From contig DATKRS010000010.1 in assembly GCA_035532035.1 (NCBI GenBank), forward strand, positions 1 to 64,000: DNA of 64,000 nucleotides, in the 5' to 3' direction. This document shows, piece by piece, positions 38,376 to 46,147 of this stretch. Origin of the DNA: Candidatus Dormiibacterota bacterium (GTDB lineage: Bacteria; Vulcanimicrobiota; Vulcanimicrobiia; Vulcanimicrobiales; Vulcanimicrobiaceae). The notes beneath the pieces were generated by a model. The model did not search any database and was not told the DNA's origin. It worked only from the letters and a program-made list of their open reading frames with translations. Made by a program: the position numbers and the translations under genes. Every line of letters starts with the position of its first letter. Within the stretch, counting starts at the first letter, position 1.

Positions 38376-39191
38376 ATGAGACGATTATCGATACTTTTTC
38401 TCGCCCTTGCGGCCGCTGGCGCCGCATCTTTCGGCTTGGCGAGCGCTCAACAGCAGTTCACCGTCATGGTGAACGGGAGCCCGATGAGTTTTCCGGATCA
38501 GGCGCCGGTCGAGCGCGCCGGCCGGCTCTACGTTCCGATGCGCGCGATCTTCGAGCGCCTCGGCGCAATGGTCGTGTACAATAACGGGACGATCAACGCC
38601 ACAGGCGGCGGGCGGACGATTCAACTCCAGATCGGATCGTCGTATGCTACCGTCGGCGGGCAGCAGGTACAGCTCGATTCACCGCCGTTCGAGATCGGAG
38701 CTCGTACGCTCGTCCCGCTGCGTTTCGTCTCGCAGGCGCTCGGCGATCGCGTTTCGTGGGATCAGAGCCGCCTGACCGCCTATATCATGGGCAACGGCGG
38801 TTCCTCTGGAAATGGCTATGGGAACGGCTATGGGAACGGGGGTCCCAACGGTCAAGTACCGCCCTATCGGCCGGGAAGCTCCTACCAGCGTCCAGGTCCG
38901 GCGTGGGCCGACGCGGGCCATTCGCTCGTGCATCGCCCGTCTCCGTGGGGACAGACGTCGCGCCCCTATCCGCTGATCAACGCGTCGTTCCGCACCCCCG
39001 TGCTTCCTGGTAGCGTGCGCGTCATGCTCGACGGGCGCAACGTGACGGGGATTGCCAGGATCACGCCGCGCGGCTTCGAGTTTACCCCAGCCTTCCCGCT
39101 TCGCGCAGGAGAGCACGTCGTACGCATCTTTGCCAGGACGCAGGACGGCGTACCCGTCTCCGACAGTTGGAGTTTCACGGTCGTAGCGTAG
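38376..39191 (+). CDS. Copper amine oxidase N-terminal (stalk) domain protein
   Basis: A 271-residue exported protein. Signal peptide (LSILFLALAAAGAASFGLASA), then a complete stalk domain with its two VPxR motifs: GRLYVPMRAIFERLGAMVVY and GARTLVPLRFVSQALGDRVSWD. A Gly/Asn/Tyr linker (GNGYGNGYGNGG) leads to a C-terminal immunoglobulin-like domain (PVLPGSVRVMLDGRNVTG, PLRAGEHVVRIFARTQDG). Such proteins are cell-surface or periplasmic; no copper site is conserved in the stalk domain despite its name. ATG 38376 follows GAAAGAGGGAG. The truncated paralogue lies 62 nt upstream. Confidence 0.88.
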   Translation: MRRLSILFLALAAAGAASFGLASAQQQFTVMVNGSPMSFPDQAPVERAGRLYVPMRAIFERLGAMVVYNNGTINATGGGRTIQLQIGSSYATVGGQQVQLDSPPFEIGARTLVPLRFVSQALGDRVSWDQSRLTAYIMGNGGSSGNGYGNGYGNGGPNGQVPPYRPGSSYQRPGPAWADAGHSLVHRPSPWGQTSRPYPLINASFRTPVLPGSVRVMLDGRNVTGIARITPRGFEFTPAFPLRAGEHVVRIFARTQDGVPVSDSWSFTVVA

Positions 39192-39206
39192 CGAAGACTT
39201 GGGCTC

Positions 39207-39968
39207 ATGCGCTCGCGCAGGGCCCTCGTTACCGGGGCAGCCGCCGGTCTGGCTGCCGGAATCGCGCACGTAATTGCGCGTGAGGCTTTCGCCCACGTAG
39301 CAATTACGTTTCGCTCGACGGCTCCCGACGCAACCCTTGCCGCGATTCGTGCGGCCGGTGCCGAAGCGAGTGCACATCGCGTAGACTTCTGTGAGAACGA
39401 GGAGAGCGTGACGGGAGCTCTTGACGAGATCGTTGCATCGCACGGGCCCTTCGATACGCTGATCCATGCCGTCGGCCCGATCGTCGTCAAGCGCTTTGCG
39501 AACCTTTCGGCGCGCGAAGCGCGCGAGATGATCGCCGGGAATCTCGAGAGCGCCATCCTGTGCGCGCGCGCCGTGATGCCGGCTATGCGTAACCATCGGT
39601 TCGGTCGCGTGGTGTTCTTCGGCGCGAACGGATCGAGCGAGACGCGCCCGGCTCGAGGGCACGCCGTGTACGCGGCGGCGAAGAGCGCGGTCACCGCGTT
39701 TGCGCGAACGCTCGCACTAGAAGAGGCGCGTTTCGGAATCACCGTCAACGTCGTCGAGCCCGGCGACATTCGCGACAAGACGATGACGCGTGACCAAGCG
39801 CGGGCGCGAGAGGGAAGAAACCCGCGCGGCAGACCGGGATCGTTCGAGGACGTCGCGGACGTCGTTGCCTTCCTGATCGCTCCCGAACGCGATTTCGTCA
39901 CGGGTGCGGTCGTCGGCGTCACCGGAGGGTTGTGGGAGGCAGACGAGCGAAACGCCTCCTCTCCATGA
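39207..39968 (+). CDS. Short-chain dehydrogenase/reductase (FabG-like)
   Basis: A 253-residue NAD(P)-dependent oxidoreductase. The nucleotide loop reads LVTGAAAGLAAGIAHV (a variant of TGxxxGxG), the catalytic YxxxK is in HAVYAAAKSAVTAF, and the position of the usual Ser is the segment FFGANGSSETRP. Substrate not predictable. It ends in an ATGA overlap with the aminopeptidase gene and starts 15 nt after the stalk-domain gene, so these three are likely co-transcribed. Confidence 0.85.
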   Translation: MRSRRALVTGAAAGLAAGIAHVIAREAFAHVAITFRSTAPDATLAAIRAAGAEASAHRVDFCENEESVTGALDEIVASHGPFDTLIHAVGPIVVKRFANLSAREAREMIAGNLESAILCARAVMPAMRNHRFGRVVFFGANGSSETRPARGHAVYAAAKSAVTAFARTLALEEARFGITVNVVEPGDIRDKTMTRDQARAREGRNPRGRPGSFEDVADVVAFLIAPERDFVTGAVVGVTGGLWEADERNASSP

Positions 39969-42514
39969 TTCCTGCGGATCGGCGGCGCCCGTTTGCATTG
40001 CCCGGTGCCGAGTCTCGGTACGGCCCGGACAAGGTCGTCGACGTCGAGCATATCGACCTGCACGTCACGCCGAACATCGAGCGCGCCGTGTTGGACGTCC
40101 GCTGTACCACGACGATCCGGGCACTCGACGAGGCGGTTGAATGGCTCGCGCTCGACGCCGTCGATCTCGACGTTCGCACGGTAGAACGCGATGGGCGACC
40201 GCTCGAGTGGCGGCACCGCGACGAGCGCCTGGAGCTGCGGCTCGATCCGCCGCTTTCCCCCGGCGAGAAAGCCTCGTTCGTCGTCACATACCGCGTTGAC
40301 CATCCGCGGCACGGCGTATTTTTCATTCGCTCGACGGAGCAGCGACGGCGGGTTGCGCACGTGTGGACGCAATGCCAAGACACCTACGCGCGCTACTGGT
40401 TCCCGTGTTTCGATTATCCGCACGAGAAGCAGACGACGTCGGCAACGATCGTCGTGCGAAAAGGTGAGTTCGCGCTCTCCAACGGCGCGCTCGTCGAGCG
40501 CAAAGACGAGGGCGATGCGACGATCTTCCGCTACCGGCAGGACGTTCCGCACAGCACGTACCTCGTGACTATCGTTGCGGGACCCTTCGTGGAGATCGCG
40601 CAGGGGACGGCGGGAGCGCGCAAGGTTCCCGTCTTTGCCTACGTGCTTCCGGGCCGCGAAGCCGACGGGCAGCGCGCATTCGGGAACACGCCGCGCATGA
40701 TCGAGTTCTTCGAACGGGCGATCGGCACGGCGTACCCCTACGCACGCTATTCGCAGATTGCCGTGAGCGACTTCATCTTTGGCGGAATGGAGAATACGTC
40801 GGCGACGACGCAAACCGACCGCACGCTTCACGACGAGACGGCGCATCTCGACTTCTCGAGCGATCCGCTCGTCTCGCACGAGCTCGCGCATCAGTGGTTT
40901 GGCGATCTCCTGACGTGTCGCGACTGGTCGCAGGCATGGTTGAACGAAGGCTTTGCGACGTACTTCGAATGTCTTTGGCGCGAGGAAGACCTCGGATACG
41001 ACGAGTACCTGTACGACGTCTTCGTTAGCTTGGAGCGCTACCTCGATGAAGATCGCCGGCGCTACCGGCGCCCGATCGTGTACAACCGCTATCGCGACCC
41101 CATCGAGCTCTTCGATCGTCACCTGTACCAAAAAGGTGCGGCGGTTCTTCACATGCTGCGCGGCGAGCTCGGCGACTCGCGATTCTTCCGTTCCATCGCG
41201 CGTTACGTAGCGCAGAACGCGCAGCGCAACGTCGAGACCATCGATCTAATTCGTGCGGTCGAAGAGGCGACGGGCCGTAACCTGCGCGCGTTCTTCGACC
41301 GGTGGGTGTTCGGATCGGGGCATCCGGAGCTCGAGTACCGCGTCGCGTGGGACGAGCGGCGAAAACTCGCGACCGTGACGATCGATCAGCGGCAGCAGAT
41401 CGACGACGAGCATCCGGCGGCCGTCTTCGATGTGGAGGTCGGATTCGTTCCGGATGAGCCAGAGGGGCCGTCGCGCGATCTGCGCGGTTGCCTTCCCGGC
41501 GAGCGACGGGTGCGCGTGCACGTCGAGCGTGCCCACGAGACCGTCGCGGTTGCGCTCGAATGGGAACCGAAGCTCGTGCGCGTCGATCCGGGAGCGTTTT
41601 TGGTCGGGAACGTGCGGTATCGCCTCGGTACGACTCTGGCTGCGGCAACGTTGCACGGCGATCCCGACGTAGTCGCTCGCATCCGTGCGGCACGGGAGCT
41701 GGCAGAGGATGGCTCGCGCGTCGCCCGCGAGGCGTTGGCAGGCGCATTCGAGCGCGATCCATTTTGGGGCGTTCTCGAAGCCGCGGCGGAGGCGCTTGGC
41801 CGAACGCGAGCGCCCTGGGCGCGGGATATCCTACTGCACGCGATCGAGCACGATCACCCGAAAGTGCGCGCCGCGTGCGCGGCTGCGCTCGGAAACTTCC
41901 GCGACGCCGATACGGCCGCCGCGCTGTTGAAACGCGTCGAGAAGGATCCGTCGTATTTCGTTCGCGCCGCGGCGTGCGCGTCGCTCGGCAGGACGCGCGA
42001 TCCACGCGCGTTCGACGTGCTCGCCGCCACCGTGCGCCGCACGAGTTGGAACGGCACGGTGGAAGCTGGTGCGGTCGCCGGGTTGGCTGAGCTCGCCGAC
42101 CCGCGCGCCGTGCCGCTGATTGTTGCAGCTTCGGCATCGAGCGGCGACGATACGTTGCGTTGCGCGGCGGCGTCGGCGATGGCGCGCGCTGCCGAGCTGC
42201 TCGAGCACGAGCGCGCTCCGCTCTTCGACGCTCTCGATCGCATGCTCGACGACCCGATGTTGCTGGTTGCCGTCGTCGCCATCGATGCCGCGGCGAGCAC
42301 CGGCGAGATGCGATTCCTTCCCGCGCTCGATCGTTTGGCGCACGCCGCCTCCGACGGGCGGGCGCGCCGGCACGCCAGCGAGGCTGCGATGCGCATTCGC
42401 GAAAGCAGGAGCGTTCCGGCCGCCGTCACCACGCTTCGCGCAGATCTCGACGAACTTCGTGAACAACAACAACGGCTTCGGGAATCGTTCGAGGCGCTCG
42501 CGCCGCGCACGTAG
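39965..42514 (+). CDS. M1 family aminopeptidase with HEAT-repeat tail
   Basis: An 849-residue zinc aminopeptidase that removes N-terminal residues from peptides. The exopeptidase motif is GGMEN (about 273-277), the zinc motif HELAHQWFGD followed by NEGFATYFE (about 305-330). After residue 560 the usual M1 C-terminal domain is replaced by six or so HEAT-like repeats (AREALAGAFERDPFWGVLEA, VRAACAAALGNFRDADTA, VRAAACASLGRTRDP). A short coiled coil ends the protein. No signal peptide, so it should be cytoplasmic. ATG 39965 overlaps the SDR stop. Confidence 0.93.
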   Translation: MIPADRRRPFALPGAESRYGPDKVVDVEHIDLHVTPNIERAVLDVRCTTTIRALDEAVEWLALDAVDLDVRTVERDGRPLEWRHRDERLELRLDPPLSPGEKASFVVTYRVDHPRHGVFFIRSTEQRRRVAHVWTQCQDTYARYWFPCFDYPHEKQTTSATIVVRKGEFALSNGALVERKDEGDATIFRYRQDVPHSTYLVTIVAGPFVEIAQGTAGARKVPVFAYVLPGREADGQRAFGNTPRMIEFFERAIGTAYPYARYSQIAVSDFIFGGMENTSATTQTDRTLHDETAHLDFSSDPLVSHELAHQWFGDLLTCRDWSQAWLNEGFATYFECLWREEDLGYDEYLYDVFVSLERYLDEDRRRYRRPIVYNRYRDPIELFDRHLYQKGAAVLHMLRGELGDSRFFRSIARYVAQNAQRNVETIDLIRAVEEATGRNLRAFFDRWVFGSGHPELEYRVAWDERRKLATVTIDQRQQIDDEHPAAVFDVEVGFVPDEPEGPSRDLRGCLPGERRVRVHVERAHETVAVALEWEPKLVRVDPGAFLVGNVRYRLGTTLAAATLHGDPDVVARIRAARELAEDGSRVAREALAGAFERDPFWGVLEAAAEALGRTRAPWARDILLHAIEHDHPKVRAACAAALGNFRDADTAAALLKRVEKDPSYFVRAAACASLGRTRDPRAFDVLAATVRRTSWNGTVEAGAVAGLAELADPRAVPLIVAASASSGDDTLRCAAASAMARAAELLEHERAPLFDALDRMLDDPMLLVAVVAIDAAASTGEMRFLPALDRLAHAASDGRARRHASEAAMRIRESRSVPAAVTTLRADLDELREQQQRLRESFEALAPRT

Positions 42515-44006
42515 GGCGAAGGGCGCGCTGCGCCTGGCCGTCGTCGTGGCGGCGCTCCTCGTCGCGTTCGTCGTCTTCGTCGAGCGTCGTTCTCCGGCAC
42601 CGCCCGTAGCTCCGATCGTCGCGCCGGCACGGTTGCCCGCGCCGACGCCGCCGGCCAAACCGTGGACCTTCGAGCAAGTTCATCGTCTGCGCGGCACGCT
42701 CGCGGCAGCGTTTGCACCGGCGATTGCCGGTGCGACGCATTGGTCGCTATGCGTGATGAGCGCGCAGGGTAGCGTGCTCTTTGCGGTGCACGCTCGCACC
42801 GGCGTTAAGCCGGCTTCCGTCACGAAGCTCGTCGTCGCGACGACGGCTCTCGACGTGCTCGGCGGCTCGTATCGCTATCACACGTTCCTCGTTTCGAGCG
42901 GGTCGCCCGATGCGTCCGGCACGCTTGCGGGCGATCTCTGGCTCGTCGGCTCCGGCGATCCGTCGCTGCGCAGCACCGATCTCGCTGCAGGGGTACGGCA
43001 GCTCAGACGCCAGGACGTGCGACACATCGCGGGCGGCGTCGTCGTGGACGCCGATGCGTTTACGGGGCCGGAGATTAATCCTTTCTGGAATCCGCAAGAC
43101 GCGAACGAAGACTATCAGGCGCCGGTAAGCGCGATCTCTCTCGACGGCGACACCATCGAGTTCGACGTTCGCGGCACCACGCCGGGCGCGCCCGCGGCGG
43201 TGCGGGAGAACCCGTGGAGCGGGGCGCTGCACGCAATGGGAGGCATCACGACCGTCGCCGCAGCCGACGATCCGAGCGTCATCGTTGCCGCGCTCGCCTC
43301 ACCGAACCATTTCGCTCTTTCGGGTGACGTGCCGGCGGGGGAAACCGACAGAGAATGGGTTCCGGTGCACGGCATGGCGCACTACGCCGGCGCCGTCCTC
43401 ACGCAGCTTCTGCACGAGCAGGACGTCACAACGGCGGCCGCACCGGGAGTGGGGACCGCGCCGGCGTCACGCATCGTTCTTTGGGACCATGCATCGGCTC
43501 CGTTGCGCCATCTCGAGCGGCACATGCTCTATCTCTCCGACAACCATTACGCGGAGCAACTGCTGCGCACGCTGGGGCTCGTGGCTGACGGAACTGGTGA
43601 CGACGCCCACGGCCTCTCCGTCGAACGAGAGGACCTGGCGCGGCGAGGCGTGCCGCTCTCCGGAGCGCGGCTCGTCGACGGAAGCGGCCTCTCTGAGGCG
43701 GACCGCCTCTCATCCCTGACCATTGCGACGATTCTCGTCCGGGCTCTCGCGATGCCGCAGGAGCGCGGCTTCTACGACCTGTTGCCGCAGGGTGGGCGCA
43801 GCGGAACCCTCGAGGGCTATGCCTTCACCTCGGCGCTCGGCCGAGTTCGGGCGAAGACGGGGCACCTGACCGGGGTTTCGTCGCTTGCGGGATATGTCGT
43901 ATCGCGGCATCATGGAGTTGTGGCATTTGCATTCATGATCGACGGCTCGCCGGGCGACCCCGACGGCGCTATGGTTCATGCCGTCGACAGAATAGCGGAG
44001 TTGTAG
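42459..44006 (+). CDS. D-Ala-D-Ala carboxypeptidase/endopeptidase (PBP4, S13)
   Basis: A 515-residue class C penicillin-binding protein that trims peptidoglycan crosslinks. A basic N-terminus (RSRRSRRARRAKG) precedes one membrane anchor (about 28-44) and a Pro-rich linker. The three catalytic boxes are present: SVTK (about 119), SDN (about 360) and KTG (about 466). GTG 42459 lies 56 nt inside the preceding gene, the only start that keeps a positively charged n-region; later GTGs inside the membrane segment are unlikely. Confidence 0.88.
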   Translation: MNNNNGFGNRSRRSRRARRAKGALRLAVVVAALLVAFVVFVERRSPAPPVAPIVAPARLPAPTPPAKPWTFEQVHRLRGTLAAAFAPAIAGATHWSLCVMSAQGSVLFAVHARTGVKPASVTKLVVATTALDVLGGSYRYHTFLVSSGSPDASGTLAGDLWLVGSGDPSLRSTDLAAGVRQLRRQDVRHIAGGVVVDADAFTGPEINPFWNPQDANEDYQAPVSAISLDGDTIEFDVRGTTPGAPAAVRENPWSGALHAMGGITTVAAADDPSVIVAALASPNHFALSGDVPAGETDREWVPVHGMAHYAGAVLTQLLHEQDVTTAAAPGVGTAPASRIVLWDHASAPLRHLERHMLYLSDNHYAEQLLRTLGLVADGTGDDAHGLSVEREDLARRGVPLSGARLVDGSGLSEADRLSSLTIATILVRALAMPQERGFYDLLPQGGRSGTLEGYAFTSALGRVRAKTGHLTGVSSLAGYVVSRHHGVVAFAFMIDGSPGDPDGAMVHAVDRIAEL

Positions 44007-44020
44007 AGGTTCATACGCGC

Positions 44021-45475
44021 GTGGCTCAAGTTGCGATCGGCTTCACGCTGATCATGAGAGTTGATTTACCGAACTCACCCGGTGCGTTCGGCATGCTTGC
44101 CAATGCCGTGGGCGACGCCGGCGGTGTGATCGTCGCGGTCGACATGCACGGCGTGACGAAAGGTCGCGTCGTTCGAGACGTCACGATCAACGTCAGCTCC
44201 GACGTCATCGCCGCGGAAGTGCGTCGCGTCGTGGAGGGGCTGCCTGACGCGCACGTCATCAGCGTCTCCGACTCCACGTTTCTCGCTCATCTCGGTGGGA
44301 AGATCACCGTCGAGCCGAAGATCCCCGTCAAGACGCGCCAGGATCTCTCGACGGTTTATACGCCGGGCGTCGCTCGCGTTTCGATGGCGATCGCCGCCGA
44401 CGCGTCCAAGGCGTTTGCGCTCACGATGAAGCGCAACTCCGTGGCGATCGTCAGCGACGGGACGGCGGTTCTCGGTCTGGGTAACATCGGACCGCTAGGA
44501 GCGTTGCCCGTGATGGAAGGCAAGGCGGTACTCTTCAAGCAGTTCGCCGGGATCAATGCTTTCCCGATCTGCCTCGACACGACCGATGTCGACGAGATCG
44601 TCGAAACCGTGCGTCACATCGCGCCGGTATTCGGCGGCATTAACTTGGAGGACATCTCGGCGCCCAGATGCTTCGAGATCGAGCAGCGTCTGATCGACGC
44701 ATTGGACATTCCGGTGATGCACGACGACCAGCATGGAACCGCAGTCGTCATTCTCGCGGGACTCATCAACGCCGGGAAAGTCGTCGGCAAGCGCCTCGAA
44801 GACATGCAAGTCGTCGTCGCGGGAAGCGGCGCCGCGGGAACCGCGACGATCAAGATGCTGCTCGGAGCCGGCGTGCGCGACGTGATCGCCGTCGATCGGC
44901 ACGGCGCGCTCAATCGCGACGAGCGATACGAGGATTCGCATTGGCGCTGGCTCGCCGAGCATACGAACCGGGAGAACCGTCACGGGACCCTCGCGGAGGT
45001 TCTGCGGGGCGCGGACGTCTTCATCGGCGTCTCGGCGCCGGGCATTCTGAAGCCGGCGGACGTTGCGGCGATGGCGCCGTCCCCGATCGTCTTTGCGATG
45101 GCGAACCCCACGCCGGAGATCATGCCGGACGTCGCCGCCCCGGTCGCCGCCGTCGTCGCGACGGGCCGATCCGACTTCCCGAATCAAGTGAACAACTTGC
45201 TCGCCTTCCCGGGAATCTTTCGCGGCGCGCTCGACGTACGTGCGGCGAGGATCACCGACCGGATGAAGCTCGCGGCAGCCTTCGCGATCGCGTCGATCGT
45301 CGGCGATGAGGAGCGTAGCGCGGAGTACATCATCCCGAGCGTCTTCGACCATCGCGTGGTGGATGCGGTTGCGAAGGCGGTGGCGAGCGCGGCTGTCGAG
45401 GAAGGCGTCGCGCGCCGTGCGCTGAACATGGCTGCGGCAGATGGCAGCAGCACGGATTCTGGTCATCGAGGATGA
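44021..45475 (+). CDS. ACT-domain NAD(P)-dependent malic enzyme
   Basis: A 484-residue fusion of an N-terminal ACT domain (about 10-80; RVDLPNSPGAFGMLANAV) and a malic enzyme that decarboxylates L-malate to pyruvate. Catalytic landmarks: Tyr in STVYTPGVARV, Lys in the nucleotide region TMKRNSVAIVSDGT, metal ligands in NLEDISAP and MHDDQHGTA, and the Rossmann GSGAAGTA. The ACT domain suggests allosteric control by an amino acid. GTG 44021. The 3' end overlaps the OmpR regulator by 35 nt. Confidence 0.92.
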   Translation: MAQVAIGFTLIMRVDLPNSPGAFGMLANAVGDAGGVIVAVDMHGVTKGRVVRDVTINVSSDVIAAEVRRVVEGLPDAHVISVSDSTFLAHLGGKITVEPKIPVKTRQDLSTVYTPGVARVSMAIAADASKAFALTMKRNSVAIVSDGTAVLGLGNIGPLGALPVMEGKAVLFKQFAGINAFPICLDTTDVDEIVETVRHIAPVFGGINLEDISAPRCFEIEQRLIDALDIPVMHDDQHGTAVVILAGLINAGKVVGKRLEDMQVVVAGSGAAGTATIKMLLGAGVRDVIAVDRHGALNRDERYEDSHWRWLAEHTNRENRHGTLAEVLRGADVFIGVSAPGILKPADVAAMAPSPIVFAMANPTPEIMPDVAAPVAAVVATGRSDFPNQVNNLLAFPGIFRGALDVRAARITDRMKLAAAFAIASIVGDEERSAEYIIPSVFDHRVVDAVAKAVASAAVEEGVARRALNMAAADGSSTDSGHRG

Positions 45476-46133
45476 TGAAGACGTCGCACGGCTCGAGCGG
45501 GTCGTTCTCGAGCGCTCCGGGTACGACGTGCGCCATGCAGCGACCGGGGCCGAGGGGCTGGACCTCGCGGAGTCCTTCCGGCCCGACGTCGTAATCCTCG
45601 ACGTCGGCCTGCCCGACATCTCGGGGCTCGACGTGTGCACGTCGCTCTCCAACTCGAACAGCGCGTTCGTGTTGATGGTGAGCGGACATTCGCGCGAACA
45701 GGACATCCTGCTCGGGCTCGGGCTCGGCGCCGACGATTACATCACGAAGCCGTTCTCCGGAAACGAGCTCGTTGCGCGCGTGGCGTCGTTCTTGCGCCGG
45801 CGCGAGCGGCTGCTCAATAAGCAGGAAGGCGAGTCGAGCCTGGAGTTCGGCGATGCGCACCTCGATCGAAACTTTCACACGCTGGTGCGAAACGGCAAGA
45901 GCGTCGCGCTCACGGCACTCGAGTTTCGCCTGCTTTGGTTTCTCGCCGAGGCCGAAGGAAGGCTTCTCACGCGCGCGCAAATTCTCGAACAGGTTTGGAA
46001 CGACACGTCCGGCGTTCCGACGCGCGTCGTCGACGTTCACGTTGCGGCGCTCAGAAAAAAGATTGCCGAAGTCGACGCGCCGGTCGATCTCTCCAGCGTG
46101 CGCGGCATCGGATATCGCCTCGACAAGAGATAG
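45441..46133 (+). CDS. OmpR-family response regulator
   Basis: A 230-residue two-domain regulator: receiver with VIEDDEDVAR, phospho-Asp in VVILDVGLPDISG and Lys in YITKPFSGNE, followed by a winged-helix DNA-binding domain (ALEFRLLWFLAEAEGRLL, RVVDVHVAALRKKI, GIGYRLDKR). No sensor kinase is adjacent, so this is an orphan. Its ATG lies 35 nt within the malic enzyme gene, a possible coupling to C4 metabolism. Confidence 0.92.
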   Translation: MAAARILVIEDDEDVARLERVVLERSGYDVRHAATGAEGLDLAESFRPDVVILDVGLPDISGLDVCTSLSNSNSAFVLMVSGHSREQDILLGLGLGADDYITKPFSGNELVARVASFLRRRERLLNKQEGESSLEFGDAHLDRNFHTLVRNGKSVALTALEFRLLWFLAEAEGRLLTRAQILEQVWNDTSGVPTRVVDVHVAALRKKIAEVDAPVDLSSVRGIGYRLDKR

Positions 46134-46147
46134 ATGACGAATATCGC

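Noticed and set aside
38966-41152. Open frame of 728 codons antisense to the M1 aminopeptidase region
   Set aside because: No conserved motif, crosses three sense genes, and the sense frames carry intact catalytic motifs.
42120-42458. N-terminal extension of the PBP4 gene back to 42120
   Set aside because: These codons are the +1 shadow of the M1 HEAT region; GTG 42459 directly precedes the basic region and membrane anchor.
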